Part shown: positions 26,462 to 33,612 of the stretch, one piece after another
How positions within the stretch are numbered: position 1 is the first letter of the stretch
Layout: each line of letters starts with the position of its first letter
Source: Candidatus Zixiibacteriota bacterium
Lineage (GTDB): Bacteria > Zixibacteria > MSB-5A5 > GN15 > FEB-12
NCBI GenBank assembly: GCA_024278515.1
Contig: JAJRTA010000129.1
Location: 1-33,612, forward strand
Direction of reading: 5' to 3'
Length of the DNA: 33,612 nucleotides
The notes under the pieces: generated by a model
What the model saw: only the letters and a program-made list of their open reading frames with translations
What the model was told of the DNA's origin: nothing
The model's database searches: none
Translations under genes and position numbers: made by a program

Positions 26462-28195
26462 AAAACACTGTGCGTTCTTTTTATTAGCACTCTGCTGGTG
26501 GTTTCCACAGTTACCGCAACTAAAACCGCCAAAGTGTACTTGTCGTTTGATCACTATTACGACGGGCCGGAACTGGTCAGCAGTTTCGAGCGGCTCAACG
26601 CCGCCTATCCGAACCTGACTGAATTGAGAGTAATAGGTACCTCCGAGGAAGGTCGTGATATTCACCTTTTCACTATCAACAACAAAAAGACCGGCAAAGA
26701 CACCGACAAGCCGGGGATCTATGTCGACGGCACCATTCACGGCAACGAGATCCAGGCGGCCGAGGTATGCCTCTACCTTGCGTGGTATCTTCTGACCAAC
26801 TACGACACCAACAAATCGATAAGGGAACTGGTGGACACACGCGCGTTCTATATCATTCCTGTGGTCAATGTCGATCATCGCTGGAGGTTCTTTTCCGAAG
26901 CCGGTGGGTACAATATCGGACGTACGGCGATGGTTCCGTACGATGACGACCGCGACGGTCTGGCCGACGAGGACCCGCCCGATGACATCGACGGCGATGG
27001 TGAGATACTCAGCATGAGAGTGGCCGACCCTTTCGGCGGCTGGAAAACCAGCCCGGATGATCCGCGTGTTATGATAAGAGTCGAACCGGGTGAGATCGGT
27101 GAATGGCGCAGGCTCGGCAGTGAAGGGATCGACAATGACGGCGACGGGCGGCTCAATGAGGACGGTCCCGGCTATCTGGACATGAACCGTAACTACGGTT
27201 TCAAGTGGCAACCGCCCTACGTGCAGTCCGGCGCCGGTGATTTCCCGATGTCATCCAAACCGACCAGGGCCATAGCCGATTTTGTGGTCACCAAACCGAA
27301 TATCTGTTTCAATTTCGCTTTCCATAACTCCGGCGGTATGTGGGTGCGCGGGCCAGGTTCCAAGCTGGCCGGATTTTACCCGCCTGCGGATGTGAAAGTG
27401 TACGATTTCCTCGGACACGAAGGCGAAAAAATCACTCCGGGGTACGAATACATCATCGGCGGACAGGATATGTATACCACGCATGGAGATTTTGATGAGT
27501 GGATGTACTCGAACAACGGAATATATGGATTCGTAGGTGAGCTTTTTATGAGCGAACAGGAACGATATCGACGCAAGGAGCCAAAGAACAAAACCAAAGA
27601 CGAAGACGAGTTTGCGTATTTCGGCGGTACTGCGGGCGAGGAACGTCAGAAGTTCTCCGACAACCTGACCCAGGGTGAAATGTTCAAGCCGTGGAAGAAA
27701 TTCAACCATCCCCAGTTCGGCGAAGTGGAAATCGGCGGCTGGCGGACATTTACCACCCGTATGCCGCCGCCGTTCATGATCCTTGAGATGGTGCACCGAA
27801 ACGCTTCAATGGTGATTTTCACCGCTCGTCATGTGCCGGAGGTTTCCCTCGAGCTGATTGATGTTACCGATCTCGGCGGCGGACTCAAAAGGGTGCGCGT
27901 GCGGGCCAGCAATCCAAACGCCATCCCCTCCCTGTCGCATAATGCCATCCGACGTAATATCTACCGCAAGGATATTCTTCGGATAGAAGGGGTCGAGGTT
28001 GTCTCCGGCGGCATAATAAATGACCGTTTTCTCAATCGTGTCGATGCGGTAGAGCACCGCCCGCACATGATTTTCACCTCCATCCCTTCCTTCGGGAAAA
28101 GAGAAGTGCAGTGGATAGTGAAAGGAAAGGGGAAGGCCAAAGTTACCTACGAAGCGGTAAAGGCGGCCGACCGGGAACTTACAATCGACCTGTAA
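26459..28195 (+). CDS. Secreted M14 zinc carboxypeptidase with Ca-loop insertion
   Basis: 578 residues with a signal peptide (LCVLFISTLLVVSTVTA). The M14 active site is complete: zinc ligands H94 and E97 (TIHGNEIQ) and H289 (NFAFHNSG), substrate-carboxylate Asn-Arg at N243-R244 (DMNRNYG), and catalytic base E361 (FVGELF). Between the first zinc motif and the Asn-Arg pair, residues ~160-237 hold DDDRDGLADED, DDIDGDGEI and IDNDGDGRLNEDG, acidic loops that look calcium-binding as in other large FCB-group M14 proteins. The C-terminal ~200 residues are a beta-rich extension. It would trim C-terminal residues of peptides outside the cytoplasm. The tandem upstream gene is an inactive-looking paralogue. 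A terminator follows. Confidence 0.92.
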   Translation: MKTLCVLFISTLLVVSTVTATKTAKVYLSFDHYYDGPELVSSFERLNAAYPNLTELRVIGTSEEGRDIHLFTINNKKTGKDTDKPGIYVDGTIHGNEIQAAEVCLYLAWYLLTNYDTNKSIRELVDTRAFYIIPVVNVDHRWRFFSEAGGYNIGRTAMVPYDDDRDGLADEDPPDDIDGDGEILSMRVADPFGGWKTSPDDPRVMIRVEPGEIGEWRRLGSEGIDNDGDGRLNEDGPGYLDMNRNYGFKWQPPYVQSGAGDFPMSSKPTRAIADFVVTKPNICFNFAFHNSGGMWVRGPGSKLAGFYPPADVKVYDFLGHEGEKITPGYEYIIGGQDMYTTHGDFDEWMYSNNGIYGFVGELFMSEQERYRRKEPKNKTKDEDEFAYFGGTAGEERQKFSDNLTQGEMFKPWKKFNHPQFGEVEIGGWRTFTTRMPPPFMILEMVHRNASMVIFTARHVPEVSLELIDVTDLGGGLKRVRVRASNPNAIPSLSHNAIRRNIYRKDILRIEGVEVVSGGIINDRFLNRVDAVEHRPHMIFTSIPSFGKREVQWIVKGKGKAKVTYEAVKAADRELTIDL

Positions 28196-28214
28196 CCGGG
28201 TAAATAGCTGATGT

Positions 28215-28247
28215 AAAAAAGCGGACGCATTTTGTGTCCGCTTTTTT
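28215..28247. terminator. Bidirectional intrinsic terminator
   Basis: AAAAAAGCGGACGCA (28215-28229), loop TTT, TGTGTCCGCTTTTTT (28233-28247): 15-bp stem with one G-T wobble and T-runs in both directions, between convergent genes. Confidence 0.9.
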
Positions 28248-28268
28248 GTATCACCTCGGGGGGAAATG

Positions 28269-30305
28269 CTATTGTGGAATCGTTATAACCGACATCTCTT
28301 CGGCGACCTGCATAAACGCCCGCAAACGGTTCTGCATGAATCTCAACTGTTCGGATTCCTCCTGAGACAAGTCGCGACGGCCACCACCAAGCGAATCTAT
28401 TGCATACAAAGCCGCCTGACGACCCAGCCATTCCATGTAATAGTAATCCCCGGTTATCAAGCCGATAGCTTCACCGGCATTGAACGCGGCGAATCCGGAA
28501 TCATCCGGTTGCAGATTGAACAGGTCTCTCCCCCAGCTTTGGTGCCTATACTTTCCACCAAGCAAACCAAGCAGAGTGGGGACAATGTCTGTCTGAGAGC
28601 CGACAGTTTCAACCGTTTCACCTCTCGCGATCACGCCTGAAGGACCCAGGATCAACATCGGTATACGGAATGTCTCCGGATCAAGCACCAGCCTGCCGCC
28701 GAGGCGACGACCATGATCGGCGGTCAGCACCACTATCGTGCTGTCGAGCAAACCGGACTCTTCGATGTGACTTAAGAACTTCTCGAGAGCGTAGTCGGCA
28801 TATAGCTGAGCGTTGAATATCTTCGAGCTGTCGGAATTATCGAAGAACATACGCACCGAAGAATCAGGCAGATCGTATGGCTCATGGTTTGACAGGGTCA
28901 GCACGGTCATCTGAAACGGACGAGGCAAAGAATCAAGAACTTTGTTGACACGGTCAAACAGAAAATGATCCGGCACTCCCCATTTGGAAAACTTTTGTCC
29001 GCCGGGGAAATCATCCTCACCGATAAAGCGGTCATACTTTTTACCGGTAAAAAAACCTTCTATATTATCGAAAGCGAGATCACCGCCATAGACAAACAGG
29101 TTATAGTACCCACGCTCGTGCAAAATCTCCGAGATGGTCAAAAAAGGATGCGGGGCATCATAGCGGCCGACAATACTGCGACCAGGAATCGATGGATACG
29201 CACCAAGCACTGCCGTCATCCCGAAACTCGTTCGTATGCCGCAGGCGTAGAAACGGGTAAACAGGGTCCCTTTCTCCGACGCGGCGTCGAAATGCGGCGT
29301 AAGATCATGAACCGATCCCAGCGCACCGGTATTGCGAGCCGACCAACTCTCAAGCAGAACGATTATAACATTCAGGTTCATAATATCAGGAGAGGATCGG
29401 CTGGTCGAAAAACGCTTCAGGCTTTGTTCGGGAGCGAGCCACTCATCGCTTTCCTGATAGAGCATGACCTGAACAGTATCAAGCGCGTCCGAAGACTCAA
29501 TGAACGGGAATCGTTCCGATTCCGACATGACCGATAACCTCAAGTCACCGTCACGTTCGGTATAGTTGCGCGCTAAAGTGTAGACACCGTTTAGTGAAAG
29601 TTGGTTGATAAAGTCGTTTTGACTGAAATAGGCCGCGCCCCAGTCGATCGGCGCCAGTCCGACTCTCCCCCGGATACCGAGAAAAAAGAGAGCGAAAAAG
29701 ACAGTCATCCAAACCGCCTGCCCGATCCATGAATAACGATGAACCCTCTTCGCGATGGAGCCTGCAAGTCGTACCAACAGGAAACCAAAGGCAACGGTCA
29801 GAACAAGCCAGATAATGACAGACACCCAAAAACCGGGCACGGTGGAAACCAGGTACCAGACCTCGTCGGTGGTGTTGAGATACTCGTAGGCCATAAAATT
29901 CAGGTGAGACCCAAATGTTTCGTAGAAACGGATATCGATCATCAGAAGAATAAACTGCAAAGAAAAAATCAATGTCAGGTATCCGACAACAGACCATCGC
30001 ACCGGCCGATTGGCCAAACTGACCCAGGGGCCGAACAATAGAATCGGAAGCAGACTATACAGAATTGTAATCTGATCAAACCGGATGCCGACGGCAAACG
30101 CTGTAAGTATTTCCCCCGGACCGGCCCCCGAGATTTCATCCCTGAAGTATATGAGAAAAGCTAACCGGAACAGAGCATAACAAATCAGCGCCAGCAGGTA
30201 GCAGGCTATGATAAATAAATACGGATAAGACAGCCTCCACCATCGAGCGGCCTTTCCGACTCCTGTTGTGATGTTTGTCACATTGGGAATAAACGCCGCG
30301 AACAT
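28269..30305 (-). CDS. LTA-synthase-like membrane phosphoglycerol/phosphoethanolamine transferase
   Basis: 678 residues. Five hydrophobic segments lie in the first ~210 residues (for example YPYLFIIACYLLALICYAL and WVSVIIWLVLTVAFGFLL). The extracytoplasmic sulfatase-fold domain follows from ~310. It has the LtaS-type site: metal E319 (VLLESWS), nucleophile T359 (CGIRTSFGMTAV), D446-H447 (WGVPDHF), H474 (LSNHEPYDLP) and a final TADHGRRLGG. Enzymes of this group transfer phosphoglycerol or related groups to membrane glycolipids or glucans in Gram-negatives. LTA itself is not expected here. The ATG has no good SD, so the exact start is less sure. Convergent with the M14 gene. Confidence 0.88.
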   Translation of the reverse strand: MFAAFIPNVTNITTGVGKAARWWRLSYPYLFIIACYLLALICYALFRLAFLIYFRDEISGAGPGEILTAFAVGIRFDQITILYSLLPILLFGPWVSLANRPVRWSVVGYLTLIFSLQFILLMIDIRFYETFGSHLNFMAYEYLNTTDEVWYLVSTVPGFWVSVIIWLVLTVAFGFLLVRLAGSIAKRVHRYSWIGQAVWMTVFFALFFLGIRGRVGLAPIDWGAAYFSQNDFINQLSLNGVYTLARNYTERDGDLRLSVMSESERFPFIESSDALDTVQVMLYQESDEWLAPEQSLKRFSTSRSSPDIMNLNVIIVLLESWSARNTGALGSVHDLTPHFDAASEKGTLFTRFYACGIRTSFGMTAVLGAYPSIPGRSIVGRYDAPHPFLTISEILHERGYYNLFVYGGDLAFDNIEGFFTGKKYDRFIGEDDFPGGQKFSKWGVPDHFLFDRVNKVLDSLPRPFQMTVLTLSNHEPYDLPDSSVRMFFDNSDSSKIFNAQLYADYALEKFLSHIEESGLLDSTIVVLTADHGRRLGGRLVLDPETFRIPMLILGPSGVIARGETVETVGSQTDIVPTLLGLLGGKYRHQSWGRDLFNLQPDDSGFAAFNAGEAIGLITGDYYYMEWLGRQAALYAIDSLGGGRRDLSQEESEQLRFMQNRLRAFMQVAEEMSVITIPQ

Positions 30306-30378
30306 ACTATGTCAAGAAGCTGCTGACCCTGCCGGCGGTATCCATAAAACTTGCGGATCAATGCAAAGGTAGGTATGA

Positions 30379-30699
30379 CTACGCGTCTTCAACGACAACC
30401 GCAGTACCGTAGGCCAAAAGTTCGGCCGCACCCTGCATTACCGCCGATGTCGAGTAACGGACCATTATGATGGCGTTGGCTCCTTTGGACTGAGCGTCAT
30501 CGACCATTCGGTCAAACGCCTGCTCACGCGCCTCGGCCATCAACTTGGTGTACTCGACCACCTCTCCCCCCACGATATTACGAAAAAACGCTCCGATATC
30601 ACGTCCGACATGACGGGCACGGATCGTATTCCCTTTCACCAGACCTATCGTTTTGACAATTCTTTTACCGGCAATATGCTCACAACTTGTTACGATCAT
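30379..30699 (-). CDS. YbjQ/UPF0145-family protein
   Basis: 106 residues, the usual length for this family of small oligomeric proteins of unknown function (sometimes called heavy-metal-binding domain). It shows the family's two signatures: an early strand and helix (IVTSCEHIAGKRI, VKTIGLVKGNTIRARHVGRD) and the central helix followed by AIIMVRYSTS and AYGTAVVVED. No signal or membrane helix, so cytoplasmic. It overlaps the anti-sigma gene by 4 nt (ATGA) and so is part of the sigma operon, which is an unusual partner for it. Confidence 0.88.
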   Translation of the reverse strand: MIVTSCEHIAGKRIVKTIGLVKGNTIRARHVGRDIGAFFRNIVGGEVVEYTKLMAEAREQAFDRMVDDAQSKGANAIIMVRYSTSAVMQGAAELLAYGTAVVVEDA

Positions 30700-31139
30700 T
30701 TTATAACCTCTTTGTAGCGGGTTCGGTTATAGGCAAAAAGCCTTTCCCGGATATATGACACAAGCAGAATTATAAAGCCGACCCCACCCGCAGTAACACC
30801 AATTTTGACCCAGAGCGGTATTTGGGAATCGACATAAAGCTCCCTCATTACTTCGTACAGGCCGAAACAGAGTAGAATGATCGCACCGAGCGAAAGCAGG
30901 ATCCAGCCGAACCCGCGCTCGGTTTTGCGATAGATCGACTGCCAGTAGTTATCCCATACCTCGTCGGGCAGATCCGCGTATTGCATAACCCCGGTTACCT
31001 CCTGAAGTCTTTTGAATTCTTCCAGCTCCGCTCGAAGCTCAGGGTCCTGAGCCAGGGCGGCCTCAAAAGCCTGCCTTTCCTCATCCGACAGCTCGCCGTC
31101 GACATAGCCGGCCAGCATTTCGCGCCTATTTTTCACCAT
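30696..31139 (-). CDS. Membrane anti-sigma factor (zinc-less)
   Basis: 147 residues. The N-terminal ~75 residues have the helical shape of an anti-sigma domain (LAGYVDGELSDEERQAFEAAL, ELRAELEEFKRLQEV) but lack the HxxxCxxC of ZAS proteins, so it would bind sigma without zinc. Two membrane helices follow (GWILLSLGAIILLCFGLYEV and WVKIGVTAGGVGFIILLVSYI) with a short basic tail, a topology that differs from single-pass RseA types. It overlaps the ECF sigma gene by 14 nt and YbjQ by 4 nt. The overlap makes a sigma/anti-sigma pair likely. The signal it senses is unknown. Confidence 0.82.
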   Translation of the reverse strand: MVKNRREMLAGYVDGELSDEERQAFEAALAQDPELRAELEEFKRLQEVTGVMQYADLPDEVWDNYWQSIYRKTERGFGWILLSLGAIILLCFGLYEVMRELYVDSQIPLWVKIGVTAGGVGFIILLVSYIRERLFAYNRTRYKEVIK

Positions 31140-31680
31140 TTTTGAGCCTCATCAGGCCCGCCAACTTTTTGCGAGCATAGTAGAGTCGTGACATCACCGT
31201 TCCTTTGGGAATTGACAAAAGCTGAGCTATCTCATCGTACGACATCCCCCGAAAATGCTGGAGCATGATTATTTCGCGATCTTCAAACGACAGCTCTTTA
31301 AGCGCCTGCCTGAGATCAGCAACCTTCTCCTTGTTGATCACCGCCGCCTCCGGGGTACGGTTATCCACAAGAAGCCACGAAACATCATCCAGGTCAACCA
31401 TCCTGTTCTCACGGCGCGACCGGCGACGAAGCCACGTCCGGCTCAGGTTGGCGATAATCGTATAGAACCAGGGCTGGAATGGCTGTTTCTCATCGTAGGT
31501 GGAAGCCGAACGGTAGACCCTCAGAAATGCTTCCTGTGAGATATCGAAGGCGTCGTCTTTGTTGCCGACCAGGCCCAGGGCAATACGAAAAGCGGTCTTC
31601 TTATGACGTTCGACCAACTCGGCAAACGCTTTCTTGTCACCTTTTCTGATTTCTGTCACCAGAGCCATGTCGGTATCCAT
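31126..31680 (-). CDS. ECF-type RNA polymerase sigma factor
   Basis: About 184 residues, the size of group-4 sigma factors. Region 2 spans ~5-75 (MALVTEIRKGDKKAFAELVERH, DAFDISQEAFLRVYRS, YDEKQPFQPWFYTIIANLSRTWLRRR). Region 4 is from ~120 (LRQALKELSFEDREIIMLQHFRGMSYDEIAQLLSIPKGTVMSRLYYARKKL) with a clear helix-turn-helix. I start it at the ATG at 31680, preceded by GAAGGG about 12 nt upstream; ATG 31707 and TTG 31716 are alternatives. It should direct transcription in response to an envelope or stress signal released by the overlapping anti-sigma factor. Typical ECF promoters cannot be located with confidence here. Confidence 0.93.
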   Translation of the reverse strand: MDTDMALVTEIRKGDKKAFAELVERHKKTAFRIALGLVGNKDDAFDISQEAFLRVYRSASTYDEKQPFQPWFYTIIANLSRTWLRRRSRRENRMVDLDDVSWLLVDNRTPEAAVINKEKVADLRQALKELSFEDREIIMLQHFRGMSYDEIAQLLSIPKGTVMSRLYYARKKLAGLMRLKNGEK

Positions 31681-31771
31681 CGTTTTGTCGTTCCCTTCTG
31701 AGATCATACTCAGCAAATTGGGGAATATTCAAACAGTCGGGCAAGTTTTTTTGAGAAAGCTTCCTGGTTCG

Positions 31772-31800
31772 TTGACAAATAATATCACGTTATGTTTTAT
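31772..31800 (+). promoter_or_regulatory. Candidate promoter for the STAS-HATPase gene
   Basis: TTGACA (31772-31777) is a perfect -35; 17 nt later TTTTAT (31795-31800) matches 4 of 6 -10 positions. It lies in the divergent 173-nt gap with the sigma operon, about 54 nt before the ATG at 31854. Confidence 0.5.
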
Positions 31801-31853
31801 AGTGGGGTTTGGCTCCGTCACTTGCAGTCTGAGTCAGGATAATATAAAGAAAG

Positions 31854-33146
31854 ATGAACAGAAAGAATAGAAACCACAAGTCGCGGTCCGGGCATGGGGT
31901 GCATCGCCTGAATGTAAAGCGAGCAGACAATTATATTTCTATATTATCCCTGGCACATCCTAAAGCGGTGAGTGATTTCCTGAGAGTACTCAAGTATGCT
32001 GTAAACAAACTCGGCTACGAAGAATTAACTTTGTACGTAGGCCCGGAAGTCAGGGTGTTTCCCAATGCCTGCGTCCCAATGGCTGCCATCGTGGATTATT
32101 TCCGATCCGATGGAGTCGAGATAACCGTAGAAAATGAATCAGATTATCTGAACCTTGCACATTTCGATAAACCTTTGGAAGCCAGACAGGATATCATCGA
32201 TCAATCATCTGAGTGCCTTTCCAGAGTATGGAAGTTTAATGACGCTATCGGTGTTCACCGATTGAGCGATGCTTTTATCGACAACCTCAGCCATCGAGTT
32301 GAGTGTGAGAAAGGCGTTATCGAGTCATTCGGATGGTGCTTAAGCGAAATAATGGACAATGTTCTTCAGCACGCCGACACATCGGAAGGTTTCATTATGG
32401 TTCAGATTCATCGTGAACACCCTCGGGTAGCTATTTGCCTCGCAGATACAGGGATTGGGATATTCAACTCTCTGCGCAAAACTGAGTATAAACCCAAAAC
32501 CCACGTCGATGCAATAACCCTGGCCCTGAAGGAGGGTGTGACTAGAGATAAATCCAGTCACCAGGGAAACGGTTTATGGGGCTTGTTTCGTATAGTTCTG
32601 GCAAACTCCGGACGAATGACAATAACCAGCGGCCACGGATCTTTAATAATACGCGAGACCGGCAAGATAGATAATTACGAGAAACTGCCAATCATCGACC
32701 GCCAACATGAAGGAACCATTGTGGACTTTCAGTTGGATACGAACAGCCCGATAGACCTCCCGAAAGCACTGGGTGGATACAAACCGATTAACCTGCAACT
32801 TGAAGCGCATGAACTGGATAATAACGAACATAGAGTCTCGGTAACAGAACATGCTGAAGGGACCGGTACACGTATTGCCGCTGAGCGACTACGGAATCAC
32901 ATTGTCAACCTGATCTCTCAAGGGGCTTCCCGTATTGTCCTGGATTTTGAAGGAATAGGCGTAATCTCGTCAAGTTTTGCAGACGAGTTGGTTGGTAAAC
33001 TGGTCATCAAGTACGGCTTCTACCACTATCAGAAACTGATACTTCTTACGGGAGTATCGGATATTGTACAGACTATCCTGCACAGGTCGATTGCCCAGAG
33101 AATGATGCAGAGCATCAACGACCCGGATGGAATTGACGACCAATAG
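31854..33146 (+). CDS. STAS-like / HATPase / STAS-like (DUF4325) regulator
   Basis: 430 residues. Residues ~26-92 have STAS-like alternation (YEELTLYVGPEVRVFPNACVPMAAIVDYFRSDG). Residues ~155-265 are a GHKL ATPase: N-box SEIMDNVLQHA (E165, N169), G1 box LADTGIGI (D198), G2 box GNGLWGL (238-243). Residues ~335-425 are a DUF4325/STAS-like domain (RIVLDFEGIGVISSSFADEL), with Ser 372-374 where SpoIIAA-type antagonists carry the phosphoserine. This joins, in one chain, the anti-sigma kinase and antagonist folds of partner switches. It is transcribed away from an ECF/anti-sigma operon. The gene looks AT-richer than its neighbours, hinting at transfer. ATG with AAGAAAG upstream. Confidence 0.82.
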   Translation: MNRKNRNHKSRSGHGVHRLNVKRADNYISILSLAHPKAVSDFLRVLKYAVNKLGYEELTLYVGPEVRVFPNACVPMAAIVDYFRSDGVEITVENESDYLNLAHFDKPLEARQDIIDQSSECLSRVWKFNDAIGVHRLSDAFIDNLSHRVECEKGVIESFGWCLSEIMDNVLQHADTSEGFIMVQIHREHPRVAICLADTGIGIFNSLRKTEYKPKTHVDAITLALKEGVTRDKSSHQGNGLWGLFRIVLANSGRMTITSGHGSLIIRETGKIDNYEKLPIIDRQHEGTIVDFQLDTNSPIDLPKALGGYKPINLQLEAHELDNNEHRVSVTEHAEGTGTRIAAERLRNHIVNLISQGASRIVLDFEGIGVISSSFADELVGKLVIKYGFYHYQKLILLTGVSDIVQTILHRSIAQRMMQSINDPDGIDDQ

Positions 33147-33187
33147 CCTGCCTCTGACTTTTTCTCACCCTGGGGGGTTGCCTGCCC

Positions 33188-33220
33188 AAAAAAAACAGGC
33201 CTGACTTTGAAAGTCAGGCC
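33188..33220 (-). terminator. Intrinsic terminator for the dockerin-like protein gene
   Basis: Palindrome GGCCTGACTTTGAAAGTCAG (33198-33217 and onward to 33220) forms a stem of about 9 bp; on the minus strand it is followed by eight T (33188-33195). It lies about 40 nt after the stop at 33260. Confidence 0.85.
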
Positions 33221-33259
33221 CGTGAAGCTAACAGAAAGGTCGGCTCTGTCGAAAGCCGA

Positions 33260-33612
33260 TCATTTGACCGCCTGCGAACAGGTCGGCGCGGGGCCGCTGT
33301 TGAACATGTAGTCAACCAGCAGAACCAGGTCGGCGATATCGATTTCACCGGTCCCGTCAAGATCGGCCGCCGCCAAAAACGGCGGAGGCGGACCGCTGTT
33401 AAACATGTAGTCGACCAGGTACACCAGGTCGGCAATGTCCAGGTCCGGACTACCGCTGGCGTTGATATCCCCGCAATACCAGCCTTCGGTAATGGCAAAG
33501 GTGAATTGCTGATCATCAGAACTGCCGGTAATATCGACAACCGTAGCGGTGAAAGTGATTGTTTGCTGAATCGGTGGTGTCCCGGAAATAATACCATCCG
33601 AAGACAAGCTCA
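33260..33612 (-). CDS. C-terminal end of a secreted protein with He_PIG-like Ig domain and two dockerin-like repeats (truncated)
   Basis: About 117 residues are visible. The frame is open to the right edge, so the start is outside. The first part, SLSSDGIISGTPP...TVVDITGS, is the end of a He_PIG-type Ig module (LPPGLSLSSDGxISGTP is the family phrase). It is followed by CGDINASGSPDLDIADLVYLV and DLDGTGEIDIADLVLLV, two dockerin-like calcium loops each ended by DYMFNSGPxP. This tail is common in Zixibacteria-type genomes on many secreted proteins and is the strongest taxonomic hint in the window. Its job is probably attachment or display, but no cohesin is seen here. Confidence 0.88.
   Translation of the reverse strand, partial: SLSSDGIISGTPPIQQTITFTATVVDITGSSDDQQFTFAITEGWYCGDINASGSPDLDIADLVYLVDYMFNSGPPPPFLAAADLDGTGEIDIADLVLLVDYMFNSGPAPTCSQAVK
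33287..33472 (-). repeat. Two tandem dockerin-like repeat units
   Basis: Units at about 33383-33472 and 33287-33364 (minus strand) encode nearly the same 25-30 residues and are also similar at DNA level, for example CATGTAGTC(A/G)ACCAG in each on the plus strand. They are protein-coding duplications, not mobile repeats. Confidence 0.8.

Noticed and set aside
26309-27211. Minus-strand reading frame of 300 codons opposite the M14 genes
   Set aside because: Antisense to two well-supported peptidase genes, spans their junction, and shows no domain.
31700-31790. Autoregulatory ECF promoter upstream of the sigma gene
   Set aside because: AACTT and GAATATT-like bases occur, but spacing and match are too loose to tell from chance.

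Overview
The window is a compact bacterial chromosome segment with moderate GC, genes on both strands and many 1-14 nt gene overlaps. There is no phage, IS or CRISPR signal. The best clue to its origin is the protein at the right edge. It ends in two dockerin-like repeats with the core motif DIADLVxLVDYMFNSGP, and an incomplete glycoside hydrolase-like secreted protein with a FlgD-like tail lies at 3.2-6.7 kb. Both traits are typical of candidate phyla of the FCB group, especially Zixibacteria. This assignment is inference from protein style, not from a marker gene. A Gram-negative cell is supported by the MsbA-type exporter, two family-9 (heptosyltransferase-like) enzymes and a WaaE-like family-2 transferase.

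Layout. 1-2832: tail of a polysaccharide cluster with three overlapping GT-B glycosyltransferases, the first truncated by the window edge. 3166-6684: a large secreted multidomain protein. 6769-7569 (minus): FkbM-like methyltransferase, facing it across a shared bidirectional terminator. 7761-9082: M50-type membrane protease and a lipoprotein. 9162-16273: probable lipopolysaccharide core operon (MsbA-like ABC exporter, GT9, GT2, GT9) running into a bifunctional Rel/SpoT (p)ppGpp enzyme. 16292-18031 (minus): secreted M28 peptidase with PA-like and PDZ domains. 18230-19880: TPR protein overlapping an SO_0444-type metal permease. 19941-22500: comF, a XerD-like recombinase and a degenerate receiver-GGDEF protein. 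22962-23255: small two-CW cysteine protein. 23411-24404 (minus): cyclase-family hydrolase, tRNA-Arg(TCT) and a small cysteine-containing ORF. 24453-28195: two tandem secreted M14 carboxypeptidase homologues, the first without its zinc and catalytic residues. 28269-30305 (minus): LTA-synthase-like membrane sulfatase-fold enzyme. 30379-31680 (minus): ECF sigma factor, membrane anti-sigma factor and YbjQ protein, overlapping one another. 31854-33146: divergent STAS-like/HATPase/STAS-like regulator. 33260-33612 (minus): C-terminal end of a dockerin-like secreted protein.

How it fits together. Two blocks (1-2.8 kb and 9-14 kb) build and export surface glycans or lipid-linked sugars. Several envelope or secreted proteins (the 1172-aa protein, M28, M14 pair, LTA-synthase-like enzyme, dockerin protein) suggest a cell that degrades or remodels extracellular polymers. 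Regulation is represented by Rel, the degenerate GGDEF protein, and the ECF/anti-sigma operon facing a partner-switch-like protein. The most novel-looking items are the enzyme/pseudoenzyme M14 pair with calcium-loop insertions, and the STAS-ATPase-STAS protein beside the sigma/anti-sigma genes.
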